From positions 3,534,001 to 3,598,000 of the forward strand of contig NC_088323.1 in assembly GCF_910592395.1 (NCBI RefSeq): a stretch of DNA of 64,000 nt, read 5' to 3'. Positions 27,311-40,764 of this stretch are shown piece after piece (position 1 is the stretch's first letter; the number at the start of each line of letters is the position of its first letter). The stretch comes from Lineus longissimus (Eukaryota; Nemertea; Pilidiophora; Heteronemertea; Lineidae). The translations under genes and the position numbers were made by a program. The notes beneath the pieces are model-generated. The model was not told the origin of the DNA. It did no database searches and saw nothing but the letters and a program-made list of their open reading frames with translations.

Positions 27311-28833
27311 ATGGCCGCCACAACTACAGGACTAAACCAAACGGGGCATGATGTCTGCCGGTTTGGGGAAATAGAAACACTCACTCGACTGCATTTTTAC
27401 TTATCATACTACTGTGGCGTCCCGTCGGTCATCCTTGGTGTCCCAGGAAATCTCCTTATTTTACTTATAGCAGGCAGACGACACAATAGAAACCTTTCTG
27501 CATCTGTTTACATGCAAGCAATGGCAGTGGTGGATACTATAGTTGTAATCGTCGCCGCTTTTCACATTCCTTTCCTGCATAGCCGTGTGATAGAAGAAGC
27601 AAAGAACATGCAGTACATGTAATGTATCTATTTATTACAATGTTGTGAATTGGAGTAAGAACCTCAAACATATTTTAGAATGACACAATTTGTATGAAAA
27701 AGAGTGAACTGTTTAAATCGGTCTAACTTATATATATGATGCTCTTGTCATATCATGCAGAAACCCTCAATAGAGGTTATGCCGATCGGGACCGCTGTGA
27801 TGGGATGTATGTGCACCACGTGGAAACGAGGCTTCAAAAAAGTAGAATATCTTAATTATCTCATTTACATCACATCCTGTTGCAGAACCTTAATGGTGAT
27901 CATGTTCACTGGTGCCATGCTGTCTGGTTTCTACTTGACGGCAATGTCCATTGACCGCGCCATGGCCATTCGGTTTCCCATGGCCGCGACCAGATTGTGC
28001 ACGAAAGAAAAAGCAAGAAAGGTTGTTCTATTTGGAACTGTGGTGCTGACGGCAGCGAACTGTACACTTTTCTTCACTTTACAGTATATCAAGGATACCG
28101 CTACCGGTATGTTCAACATTCAGTTTAAGGAGGCGGTCATTGTTGTTTTTATTAAGTCCGATGGTTAGACCGTTAATGAAGACCAGTCAAGGGTTTGGAC
28201 ATAATCATGAGGTCTACTGAGCGGGGTTGGTAATCAAGGCTATGTACCAAAGTATCAATTTCAATTCAAAAAGTATCATAACATTGGACTGGATTTTTAT
28301 CGAAATATAATACTTTTTTCCTTTTAGGTATTGAAAACCTTGTTCTCAACATCCCCGGTGATCCTATAGGGAGCCAAGTGGCGTCTGTCTTCCAAATGGT
28401 TTTGGGTACAATCCTACCCTTCGCTATCATCATTACCTGCAACATCATAATTATCTGGGTCGTCAAGGATGCATCAAGGTCACGCGCCATCTTGAGTCGT
28501 GCGCAACAAGCAGAATCATCAACAGAAAGGAAAACAGCCCATCTTACGAAAATGCTTATAGCCGTTAGCGTGGCGTACTTAGTTGCTTCTATCCCTTACA
28601 GGTTATTTTTCATTGTTGTTCTCATACCACAGGTATCTCAAATTTTTAAACTGGAAGAAACATGCGATTTTTTGCTTTATAACGTACTGGTTGCCAGTTT
28701 GTTCATTCTATGGCTTTTAAATTTTTCGTTGAACTTTTACATGTATTGCCTCGGAGGTGGAAGGAGGTACAGACAGGATGTAAAGGAGTTGGTGCATCAA
28801 TTCGTCGATGTTGTACTTCATAAAAAGAAGTGA
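27311..28833 (+). CDS. Orphan rhodopsin-family GPCR, copy 2, three exons
   Basis: Exons are 27311-27618, 27886-28106 and 28328-28833, giving 344 residues with the same phases as copy 1. Residues encoded by exons 1 and 2 are identical to copy 1. Exon 3 differs at four places (CNV to CNI, IVLL to IVVL, LWLF to LWLL, and LQKKK to LHKKK), all conservative except the last. All features described for copy 1 hold, including DRA, NFxxY and no Cys in ECL2. The near identity means either a recent duplication, gene conversion, or two alleles assembled in tandem. Confidence 0.87.
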
Positions 28834-28842
28834 GCTTTCAAA

Positions 28843-28848
28843 AATAAA
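28843..28848 (+). promoter_or_regulatory. Polyadenylation signal of GPCR copy 2
   Basis: AATAAA lies at the same place relative to the stop codon as in copy 1. Confidence 0.5.
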
Positions 28849-31800
28849 TCATGCTCCGCCAAGCAAGAAATCCAAGATCTAAGGGCGATGCTGCTGTGAT
28901 CTCTGCCGGTTGCAATCGATCTGATCGGAATCCAGCCAAAGTCTGTAATTTTGTATCTAAATGTCGACTCGGGCTCAAGTCTCAATCGCTTGTTGGCTAG
29001 ACACGAGGAATCCGAGGAGGACAATAGTGTTAACAGGTAACGACAGATTAGGAGAAGAAGCACTGCATGTAAATGCATGTGTTTTATCGGCAATCTGCCA
29101 TCGTGCATCATATTTGCCAAGCTGAGTTTTGCCCTGTTTTTTTCCCATGGTTTTGGTCAACAACTACAGATCATCAATAGGTTAATTATGAAAAATGATG
29201 CATGTAAATGGCGTCTTAATTGGCCATCCCGAATGAAAACAACAGAATCAGGGGACTTTACGTAATTCGTCTCGAGAGTTCTGTTCTTGGTGTTTAGATG
29301 TCATTGACAGAGTCAAGGATACATGTCATGATGTACTTGATTACGCTGTAATGTTACATAAGCAGAATAATGGCAACTTGATAATAGCCATGTTTGCTTT
29401 CGACAGATATAGTAATTGGTTGCAAAACATCTCAGTAGAAAATACAGCGGATAAGATTATGAACTGTATGTTCTATGAATATTTTCGAGAATCAAGGCTG
29501 ATGACTTTCCGTGTGTTATGCAGACTCTGAGGTGAAGGTGCAGCTACGCCTTCGTTGTAAACCTCTTGGAGAAGATGGCGCATTGGTGAAACCGACAGTG
29601 ACAGGCTCCTCAATGTCGCGGGTATGATAAGTTGGGACAGCGGCTGGATATTCCTTTTGTTGGCCCTACTCAGAACAATTTCAATTGTATTGGCAGGCGA
29701 TTTCACTATTTGACTATGTGCTAAACAATCTGATGTGCTGATCAATCTGATGAACTATAATGAAGCACTACTACCCAGCCCATTATTTGATAGCGGTTTG
29801 AGGCAGCCTTTATATACCTGCGATTAAGAAAAGAGTTATTACGCTGCTTTTTTACCAAGTGTATAGGATATTATCAGGAACCCGAATCGATTTGAGTCGG
29901 GATATACTCGCCAGATATACCCGCCCGATCTTTTGTGCCTGATGACATTTTAAGTAGAGCATTTATGCCCCTCTAAAATAGTTTGAGAAAATATTCCGGT
30001 GATCCTATTGTGGCCCGTAAAAAGTATATATCAGAATCATTCGATTAGGTGCCCTGATCTTAGGAATCATACAATCATCCGAACGTTTTATTGGATGAGC
30101 CCTCGTTCAGGAATCGCAATAGGGACCTTGTTTATCATATCGGTACTCCATTTAGTTAGTGATCTCATGAACTCTGTGCAAAGCAACAACTAATCAGTTG
30201 GATTGTCCCCCAACAATTATCAATCAAGGAACCTTCCATCTTTTGCGGGTTTTAATGATGTGTTACATAACTCAACGGCGTGACCCCCAGGGGACCAACG
30301 TGATAGAGTTAATTAGTTGGATGACCTGGGATAACAGCCCTTCAGGAAAAATTGGAGACCAGTGTTTCTCTGTGGAAAAAAAGGGTTTCAGATCAATCAA
30401 TGACGTTAATTAACTCCGCGGAAATTTCGAAATCGTGCCGATTTTCAAGTTTACTTCTGCATTTTATATTTCCCTCGGTTAAGCTCTCGAAGGTAAGGCA
30501 TATTTTCATTACTATTAGTTCATAGCTGTGGAATGATGTATTGTGTTAGTCCAGGGCGATATGACCGTATAATTGGCTGCAACATGTTGATCACGTCTGC
30601 AGGACACCGTTGTAACACAAATAACTGTCACCTAATGTTCTGTACTGCGCTAGTCTTTTGACGAAGGTAAAAAACCTGACATAATCCGGTTTGTTCAAAA
30701 GGTTACAAGGTTAAGAATTGCTAAATATGAATTTCACCCATGACGTTGTGAAGATTGAAAAATGACAGGTTGCAGCGAATTTGTCCTCTGCCGGTAAATT
30801 CCTATCGACCACCCCAAAACGGTTTACATGGGAGTCCGTGAAAATTTAATGCATATTCTGTGCATAACTACGTATTGGAAAAAATGTAATTCATATTTTA
30901 GTTGGCAAATGATAAATACAAGCACCTGGCCTCTAAAGCAACTTAATCACCCGTGATAAATCAAGTAAATTCGCAATATTTCTTCGTGGTTGAGTCTATC
31001 AATAATCCATCATTAAATCATAACCGTCAATCAAACAATCGGGTGATGAATATCTCAGAGCGCACTGGAACAACGATTTATCAGGCTGCGACATCAATCA
31101 CATTGAAGATGAGGTTCATTTCCTGTGCGTGTGTCGCGTTGTTTTGATTTGCCTCCGAAGGGATTAGGAAGCGTGTTAGTAAACAAACCAACAAAACGCG
31201 ATGGGAATAACGGATATTTGGTGAGATATTAGCCGATATTGGATGCTTCGTTCATGTTTCGCTAATCCGGAACATTTTCGGAAAAGTGGTTCACATCCAT
31301 TAATCTAGAGGCCTTTAAAAATCCAAACTTATTTTCCGCCATGACAGATTTAATTCGTCCCTTTTGGTGTCCCGAATAGAAGCTCAAGTACACCTGTAAT
31401 TTGCAAAATTATGCTGATCCAGTGAAAACATACCTTCCTGTTTTTCTCCTATCGAGGATTTCCGAAAGCAAGAAATTGGGTTCGCTCCGGTGAACTGTCC
31501 AATCAATGTGCGGAATTCTGTTACATGCAAAATCAATCCAACTTATCAAAGAGAAAGTGCCCTAGGAATCACACACATGCCATTTCCCTGTCCCTCGAGA
31601 CCCACCGGGCGTCGGGTTCCCACAGCTCCCGTCACGGGTTGCCTTGCGTCAGAGATCAACCCTGCAAACTCTCACCCCGGGGCTCTCTTGTCGGGAAGCG
31701 GGGTGTATTGTAAACATCGCCCCGGTGTTGTCTTGAGCCAAATTGCTTCTTAAATGAACTGCCTCTTGGATGAATTGCGAGTCAATTCGATATTCGTGTA

Positions 31801-33254
31801 TCATATGGCAAATCGACTCAACCAGACGGGAAAATGCATCATGTATACATCCAGAAATAAGAGGCGTTCTTTATGGTTGTGCCCTGTGGCCTTGTATGTT
31901 GAGATACCAAGACCAGTCTTTAGGAGTCGCGAGAGCATTATATTGTTGATTTTCTTGGATGTCCTTTCTTGTAGAGATAAGTCTTTCTTCTCTATTGACC
32001 ACGAAATTCAATCAAATCGAAGCAAACATCAATCAAACCTTTTTTTACATCGCTCTTTTTGGACCTTACGGAACAATGCCTTGATACAAAACATCGGTTG
32101 GTCATAAGTGATAAAAAGTTCAAAACATGATCGTATTATGTGACGTCAACGTACAGGTAGGTTTTCCCGTTTCGCAACCTCTTTATTGATCCAAACCAAG
32201 TCAAGGACGAAAAAGTATTCCTTTGATCAATTGACGTGATCAGGGGAGTACCTGACAATTTCGTTTGAACTCCTCATTGGATGATAAAATTGCACCAGTG
32301 GAGCAATTATTTGTCTTTTTCTGCTGTCATTTTCAATGGGTTGTTTTTCATGTAATGACGTGTAGATGTCAAAATCGCTGTAATTCACGCCAACTCACTA
32401 TTATGTATATAAGCTGCATTGGGTCCAGATACGCAACACTTGTGTATACTGGGAAGGTATGAATTGAACTCAACGAATTCAAGTCCATACGAATTGTTGA
32501 AGGTCATTCATATTGATGCCGATAATCTCGTTGAGTTTTGATGTAGACAGGCGGAATATCCAGACTCGCTAATGAGCTTTTCATGACGTCTCATTGACTA
32601 ATATGTAGATTATATACACCTTAGGAGTTTATTTAGCTGTTGGATTGACAAATATAAAAAGACTACTTAATAACCTACGCCGTTCGAAATGGGAATAAAC
32701 ATTGCTGCTGCCCAGTCACTAGACGTTTCAACATGCTGAAAGTTGTTCGGAAATATCTGTATTCACAACATCAACGTTGAAATTTGTATTCAATGTCTAC
32801 ATGCATTACTTAATTGAAAATCTAAAAATCAATTTCGAATTTTAAGTTTTGAACGAAAGGCACGTATATTCTTCTTCCAACATCCTAGTACATGTACATA
32901 CTGACGATGGCTTACAACAGCGCACATATTGAGATGATTTCTCGTTTTCCATACAGTTAAAAACAGTGAGTGACGGGACACTTTTCTTAGGATATGCGAA
33001 ATTATGAATTTAAGTTTTAGTATTTAGATGCCAAAAACAAAATATTTGCGTGATCGTCTAAGAGAATTACAAGAAAAAGCTAACGTGACAACTAATGAAC
33101 TCTGAAAGCTTTTCAATTAACAAAGACGTTCTCCGCCTCAAGTGTATCTGTATCTATAGGCTAGTTTCATCTTAGCATATTGACTGATGAGTTTTCGTTC
33201 TATGCAACACATGGAACCACCCCTGGCGCCGAGTTTAAATTTGATATTTAGTGC

Positions 33255-33273
33255 GTGTGTGTGTGTGTGTGTG
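33255..33273. repeat. GT dinucleotide microsatellite
   Basis: About nine uninterrupted GT units lie in non-coding DNA. Confidence 0.9.
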
Positions 33274-36200
33274 CATTAGTTGATGACTACAAGGACAGGT
33301 GAAAAAAAACTTCCTTCTCGTCCCCGCCCGCCCAGATTTGTGTGCCGCCCCGTAGATATTTTTCATGAATATGTTTGGACAAGAAAGATATTTTTCATAT
33401 TCTCACCTGCCCTGAGATGATCTATAGGATTTGTAGAATGCTATACATCCGTGGTAAATGTAAACAAGAACATGTACAGGCTGAAGCTCTTAATATATTT
33501 CTCCTACAAACCTTATTTGATCATTGGTTGGTCGTCAATGTCATTTATCGGACTTTTAACGAGACCCAAACATTTTGAATCTATGGATGATTATTAGCAT
33601 GCAACCCTTCTGAGTAATTACTCCGCTGCGCATGCCAAATCTGTAACGGTTAATGATTGAACTAATGAGTACTTTGATGAGGTTAATAACCTTAATCAAC
33701 CTCGCGGTACTACCAGTTGAGGCATGTTTATCCATGAATGCACTGATGTGCATAGGGTCATCTTCGTTTTCACAGCAGCAAGTAGCTTACCTTCACGACA
33801 GAATAGAGCAGACCACGGACAAAACCCCAATCGATTGTTGTTCTTCAAATCAAGAGCTCCTGACCTCTAGCATTTCTCCGATTATGAGCTAATTCTGCGC
33901 AGATATCTCTAGCCTAGGTGAGCTCCATACCAACCAATCCCCTGAACCAATCATCAAGCTACACAATATTTCGAATACAATTCTTCTGGAAGACTTTGCT
34001 GATCGCTTTTCTCAGGCACTGTTGTTGTCGGCCAGTGATAATTGATCTGATAATATCATGACCTTTAACGAAAAAGGTAGTGTTTCTCTTCGTCGAGTAT
34101 ACTATTTTGTGACGTGTTTATTAGTTTAAGCAAATCGGTGTAACAGTTTTAAAGTCTTATAATAGAGTATCCCGGGGACAGATGATTCTATTCTGCCTTT
34201 TTAATCTCTGAAGTCATCTGCCTCTATAGAGATTTTCAACTTCTAGAACGGCAGTATATCTGGTGTATATTTCTATGAATATTGAACCACGTCGAAAACT
34301 AACCTTGATAGACTGATATATGTCTTCAACTCTCCGGCTTGTCGAACCGAGCAGCGGAGAAATCAGTCTTCCTCAGGCTCATTAGAACAGCGATCAGTCT
34401 TCGATTTCGGGTCACGGCTTCGTATGATATTAACCTTTAAAGGCGACCATGGTTACGTAAGGGATTTAAAGGACGTGCGTAAACTCATAATTTGAATTCA
34501 ACGTTGATATATGATAAGGAGTTTTCCAATCATATCTATAGAAAGCCAGAATGGATTCATACTTCTCATGAAATTTAAGAAAATGAAATGTGTAGCCTCT
34601 CCCAAACCAAATAGCGAGTGCAGTGGTCCTGCTTTGGCAGAGGATGGGGGAGACGGCCGACCCATAGATCTGTCCTGCCGTGATATGTGATGAAATAATC
34701 ATCCTCCTTTGGTCTTCAGGGTATATATCTTTGATTGAATGCGTTGCCTCTCAAAACTAAACGGCAACTGCAGCCTCCGGCCTGTGGCACAGGTTAAGGT
34801 TGACAACCGAGCCATGGATAAGAAATGTACCTGTCATGAGATGTCACGGAAGAACCAGGTCGAACTGCGGGGGGGGGGGGAGGGGAGCAGCAAACTGACC
34901 GTTTTAAGGGACAACTGTGGTGTTAGACTTAAGTTGACCTATTATCCAGAATGATAATGTACGCGCTGCCACATTCAGTGTCACACAAACTATTATCTAA
35001 TAAGTTTTCGTGGGTTTTTGACATGGCGTGTGAATTTCAGATAAGCCTCCGGTTACTCTCCGTTTTAAGTGCACTGTATAAGACAGTTTGGTGATTTTCT
35101 GTGACCCTGTTTGGAGGAGTCGTGGTCCAGCTGGAAGCCGTTTTTGTGTGAAAAAACAACATGTATCATACCCAACTTGTCTTTAAGTCTTAAGAAAGAG
35201 TACCACCACCATGACCACGTTTTAAACCTCAAAGCAAAAGAGAAACACATCGAATGGACCCCGTCATCATTGTACCCTAGAGAACGATCAATTATTTAGA
35301 AGGTTTTTAGTTTAATTCTCGGGGGTCCGAGAACTCGTTAGGTCTCGGGGCATTTGCTCCGAGGTCGCTATTACGGTAACTGAATAATCGAGTAATGAAT
35401 AGATCAGGGCAAATGGTCATGGCATAAATTTTACCATGACGTTTATTTGCCCATGCTGGCTAATGCCCTATACCGGCCCCTATAAAAATGCCTTTCATCG
35501 ATATCGGTATCATCAAGTTTTGCCCTGATGACCCTGCGATAACCGTTCAGTGATTAAGACTGCTAAATGATTTCCCAACAGTGAATCTTTGCGGAGATCT
35601 TTGCACCTGTCAGTATGTTTACCACCTCCGTCCATTTATCGATATATATCAATGTACATCGATTACACCCGCCTGCTGGCGGCAAGGGACCAAGGGGCGT
35701 TGTTGATGCAGGGTGTATGGGTGATGAATGAGAGGAATCCTAGGGCAAAGGCCCTTACCCATTGGCCTGTTTACGTCCGTGATTTGTACCTTTCGGGCGA
35801 TTAAAGAGGCACTGGAATTAGGTAAATAGTTCAGTTACTGCTTTTATGGAACACGTACACTGACCGTTGACAGAGCAGAAATCGTCGTAAATTAGCTAAA
35901 TGGGTGAAGTCCTGAAAAGTAAAGTGCGTTATCGTCAGAAGAATCTAAGCATCTGCTCCTAACATCCCTCAGGGCATTCTGGGATGCTGGAAGCACTATG
36001 AGCAGGGTTGACTCTTGTAGAAATGCTGAACTTTAACTTCTTAACTTTAAGTCGACTTCTCAGCAGAAGAAGAGTGCTTTGAGTGGTTTTATTAAGGATC
36101 GTCTTTGAAATGGTTTCTTGGAAAGCTGTGTACTGCCCTATTGGTTTACCAAGCCCTTAACCAGAGTGATTAGGCATGAAAATGGCATCCCAATAAGGAA

Positions 36201-36953
36201 GGATTGGTTGAGTTGTTTGTCAGAGCGCACTGCGACCAGCAGGATATACAAATCAAGCTCATTAAATGAGACAGGTTAATGTGCTATTTTAAGTTGTTAG
36301 TGCTGAGCAACCGATTGGTACATTATCACCATCCGCAGGAAAGTTCATCACCGCAGGTAAACATCCTCGGGGAAAAGTAAATCAGGTTTCGCCAAACCTC
36401 CGATAGAGCGCTTCAAATTGCAGCTGTTTCGGCGCTTCATTTGTCCATTTAACAATAAGCGCGTATCAACACGATGTTTGTCACAATGTTAATTCGAGGA
36501 CAGATGGAAGAAAATAAAGTGAATCAATAAAGTCTAGTATAACGTCGTTTACATCGGCCTTGAGCGTCAGCGTGAAACTCTCTAATATCATATTTGAATT
36601 TCCTACGCTTTGTAAACAAGCCTTCCCTGACAATTAGCCGTCACCTGCTCTTTACAAGAAAGATAATTAGGAGTGAATTGCATGAATATGAGCAACATTC
36701 CTTTTTTCGTAAAGGTTGATGGGTTTTTTAACTGCACAAGACGGCTAATATGTCATGTTATTTCATTTTGAATTCCAAATTGTCATGTTAATTGTGATAT
36801 CGTGTAGAAAGGTCGCCAATAATTCCTTTTAACCTGACTACACATTACTCACCTGGGAACCTAAAAAAGTTACACCTCCACAACAAACGTGCAGTTTCCA
36901 CAAAGTCAAAACAACAGTTTTCTCTCTTCGTGCCTCTTGTTTATTGATATAGA

Positions 36954-36972
36954 ACCACCACCACCACCACCA
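36954..36972. repeat. ACC trinucleotide microsatellite
   Basis: Six tandem ACC units lie in non-coding DNA. Confidence 0.9.
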
Positions 36973-38240
36973 GCTATCAACAACACTCAGTCAGGCAAAT
37001 TGCATTAGTATCACGGAAACAAGACCGATTCGAAGTCTGAGAATATGGTATTGGCTTTCAAGAAGGGTCTTACAATCTAAGTTTTGGGTACGTATTATAT
37101 TCACCCGCAAATACCAGTGACTTGAACTTTGTCTCTAAATATTAGATGTGGCCATACGATAGATCTATGAGAGTGTGTATGATTTGACGAGACAGGTTCT
37201 ATACTAACATGACTTTTATTTCAAAGAATCAGTGGATACCACTTGCTAAAGTACACAGAGTACATATACTCATCGGGTTTTATAGCAGTTAAAGGTGAAA
37301 GGGCAAACTACGCTTAGATTTTCTTATCGATCCCCTATATTTGTACAGAAGACCGGAAAAACCTTTTCATGATAAACTTTGATAACATAGTAACCAGTCT
37401 TATCCCGGCATTCCGGTTGTGACTTTGAGCGACGACGGGCAAGGTAATGACCAGCTTCAGGAAAGTGGTGACTGATACTGGAAATATCATTTGGGTGTGG
37501 TATGAGGACATGTTTCCTTGTTGGTGTGGTTGACGTTAGAAAACAATAAGAGGAGCTTCACAAATAAATGTACATCGCGATCATAACTCCACATTGGCGC
37601 TAAAGAATAGGGCCCTTCCCTGCTTTGTATAAATACTAATGTACCATCAAATGTGATTAAGGTAAGGGAGCCCAAATACTGGTCCTTTCTTCCCCATCTT
37701 TACCATGACGACCAGACACGACTTCAGTTTCTGATAAACAAATGATAGATACATAGGCTTATCACTGTCAGGTAAATAGACAATATCGTACAGAACATTG
37801 ACATTTCAGGCCCACGAAGCATTGCCCCTCAACCTTTTCAACCAGGGAAAAGAAATGAACTATTGGATGATATTGTGGCACATGTTTTCGTATGGCTCAT
37901 TACTGCCTCAGGTGTCTTCAAGCAACTGCTTTCGATGTAGCATCTGTTGTCTGACTGTCTAAAAGGCGCTATGAGTTCTGGACTCGTATGTAAACCTCCA
38001 CTTTCATGAAGGGTACATAGATTTTCACCCACCCTAAACACTTGTTTGTTGGGGTTGGTGTTGTCAAGATTTTCCGCGATGACTCTTTGATGTGACTTGA
38101 TAGAACAATAGGAATTTAGGCCTAGGTGCTAGTGGGCTTTGTTTGAAGGCATTTTAGACTGTGTATTTTGGTCGAGGCCAGAATTATTTTGACTCGGAGG
38201 AAGGGGGCAAAGTAAGCAGTGCGGTCTGTACTTATCTTAC

Positions 38241-38380
38241 CATTGCCTATGAATTTCTTGATCTGCTTGTGAAGGCCAAAGTCTAAAGACGTTTCTAAGC
38301 TTTCCGCAGGCATTTCAAAATATACCAGTGATTTTTCAATATCGCTTTCTACCACTGCGACTCGAACCGTAATCGTTACA
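38241..38380 (-). other. Weak candidate exon, unknown product
   Basis: On the minus strand an open frame reads TITVRVAVVESDIEK, then SLVYFEMPAESLETSLDFGL and HKQIKKFIGNG. It ends at a good donor (GTAAGATAAG, first base at 38240). An upstream acceptor is only tentative (TCGCAG near 38360). The composition looks protein-like and amphipathic, but I recognise no family and see no partner exon. Confidence 0.2.
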
Positions 38381-40686
38381 CAAATTAATCATCAAACGAA
38401 GTCAAACATTTTCTAATTGTAAAGCGCATTACAGGAACTTTCAAATAGTTTAATGCTCATTCCAGTTGACCAAGCATGTAACAATAAGCCTCATATGCCT
38501 TTTTTTATTAAGCATGTTTGAGAAACATCAGCATTAGTTTAGGAAATTTCTTGCCAATGAACTTCAAAGAAAGCTAAGTAACTGATCTCAAATTGGATTG
38601 AGCGATAGTTACTTTAATCCAGTAAGGTTAAAGGGAGGACAATTTTTGTAAAACGAAAGGTTTTTGAAGTTGATTAAATCACAAGTCAATATGAAAGGTT
38701 CTGTCTAAACTCCACTAGAAGTTATCGTTATGTTATGATATGAAACCCCCATAAGAGTAACATGCGCCGGAAAAAGAATTATTTTTATGGTTTAAGGGTA
38801 TTGCTCTTGTACCCTTGAACACGAGAGGCTTCTCATGTCATTTCAATATGACCTACTGATGTCCCCATTATAAAAAAGGAATTATAGCTTTCACAGCGAA
38901 AGCATCAAAACTGCAAGAAAATATTGTCATAATGTCTTTGCTCCGTGCAAGACTTCACGGCAGCGGAATGTCGCGGCGGTTTCAATTTCCGTTGACAGGA
39001 AGCCCAGCCGCCTTGGAAGTTGTTTGGCCATTTGTGACAACTGGTTAGACCATCACGAGTGTGAATATTATACCCTCGTAGCGACACTCAATACAAAATA
39101 TCTAGCTGACCAATAACCCGAATTGATGCGTTACTCTGCTCAGATACACGGACATGACATGATTACTTCATATCAGAAAATCCATTTAAGACTTAGAGTA
39201 ACAATACATGTATCACATATAATCCGTTTGTAAGAAATTCAATATCGTTTGCTTCAATATGTTTAGATTTTAAATCAAAATGTATCCCAGGGACAATTTA
39301 TTGCTTTGACACGATTTGTATGCTAAATTTCCAATACTATATGTATACAAACAATAGGAAAACATGAAAGCAGTCTTGGCATTTTTTTTATGCTGTTTTT
39401 AAACAAAATGAGTCCTTTACACAGTTGCTTGGATTCAGTGGAGAATCGGTACATGACAGTGATATTCCATTTAGTCATTTTCTTCTATAAAAGCAAAGTC
39501 GGCTATAATGCCATCACCCTTGCCTCAAAACTACTAAATCTCTGAAGCCAGGCAGTTCGTACTAGACCGGTGTAACATCTGTGGTTGTTCCCCATGTTTC
39601 AGTGTTTCCAAACAATAGGCAGCTAGAGAGACTATGACTTTTCAATAGGGGGGATACACAGAAAAACTCGTCAATCTATTTTTGAGCGTTCCCAACCAAT
39701 GAGGGGAAACACTCAAAAACAGAAACACTCAAAAACATTACACTGGCAACCCAGCGTCTTCAGTGAACTGAACTAGGTACCAATGTACCCTTTGTTTAAC
39801 TACATGTAGTGGGCAGTAAACCAACCGGCCGCATCGGAAAGTGCTACCAACGTAGCTTGGAACTTCGACTTCCGTTTACGAGGTGGACGTCGTAGGCCAT
39901 CGTGATGGTTGTTATTTCATTTCTCATGCCACTTCTTTATACCGAGTCGGCTTCGATGACGGAGCCGTTCTTTCTTCCTGCAAAATCTGTACTCGCACAC
40001 TTCATGCTCAAAATCCCTTCCAGCGTTCTTAGCGTCAGCGAGACCAATCTGATTATTAAAATTCGCCCTATAGTCAACACGGCATCGTCCTCCGACGGTT
40101 TTTTAGAAAGAAAAACAAAATGCTTCATCGAGTTTCAGCCAAAGCCCTTCTCTTCATTGCACTTTCTCTGCTTTTCTGTTTGAAGGAGCATTACGTTTTC
40201 AAATGATGTTCGCCGGGTATAAAAAGGCTTGATATGAGGATTTTATGTCATTTGGCTCTGCAATTAAAAATATCCCTACCCGCAACAATATGTTTTGTTT
40301 GCATGTATCATTTCCAGTATAAAAGTCTTGAAAACTGATTGCCAGCTAAGGAGTTTTTAAGCGGAGAGGCTGACGAAAGAAACGCATCTGAATCAGTCTA
40401 TTGTCATACCTTTAGCAGCTTATACCCAGGGACGAGATGGCTGTCGTGTTAGACAAAGAAGAACGATTTTAAACTGGTCTGTTTTGCACACAGTAGTTGC
40501 GCATGAACTTATGTTCAACTCTGACAATGATTAATTGTAATGGTACTTTCAGTACTCTTATCAGATTTGACCAAGCCAGCCACGATAGAATGAGTATATA
40601 TACATTCGCTCAGTCCACGTGGGCAAAGCGGAAAAAAGCAGGGTTGCTCTGAAATGTCTCTACACCTTTATGTTAATTTCTTTGAG

Positions 40687-40764
40687 ACGTTTTAACCACT
40701 TAGGCTAAGATTCAATTCATAAGACACGTTTTAACCACTTAGGCTAAGATTCAATTCATAAGAC
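40687..40764. repeat. 39-bp perfect tandem duplication
   Basis: The unit begins ACGTTTTAACCACTTAGGCT and ends ATTCATAAGAC. Two adjacent copies, 40687-40725 and 40726-40764, are identical. It is in non-coding DNA and suggests a very recent replication slip or a template error. Confidence 0.95.

Larger units (their letters stand above)
26304..29284. repeat. Tandem duplication unit 2 (GPCR array)
   Basis: This is the second unit, directly abutting unit 1. Its left edge carries the distal part of the P450 5' relic (26304-26480). Its right edge repeats the GGGGACTTTACGTAATTCG and CTCGAGAGTTCTGT ending, after which the similarity stops. Confidence 0.93.

Noticed and set aside
29285-29525. Open frame of about 80 codons directly after the GPCR duplication
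   Set aside because: It has no start context, no family resemblance and no splice signals. Frames of this length occur by chance at this GC content.
39902-40183. 93-codon frame with Ser-rich sequence and its antisense partner
   Set aside because: No family recognised and no splice sites. Probably fortuitous.
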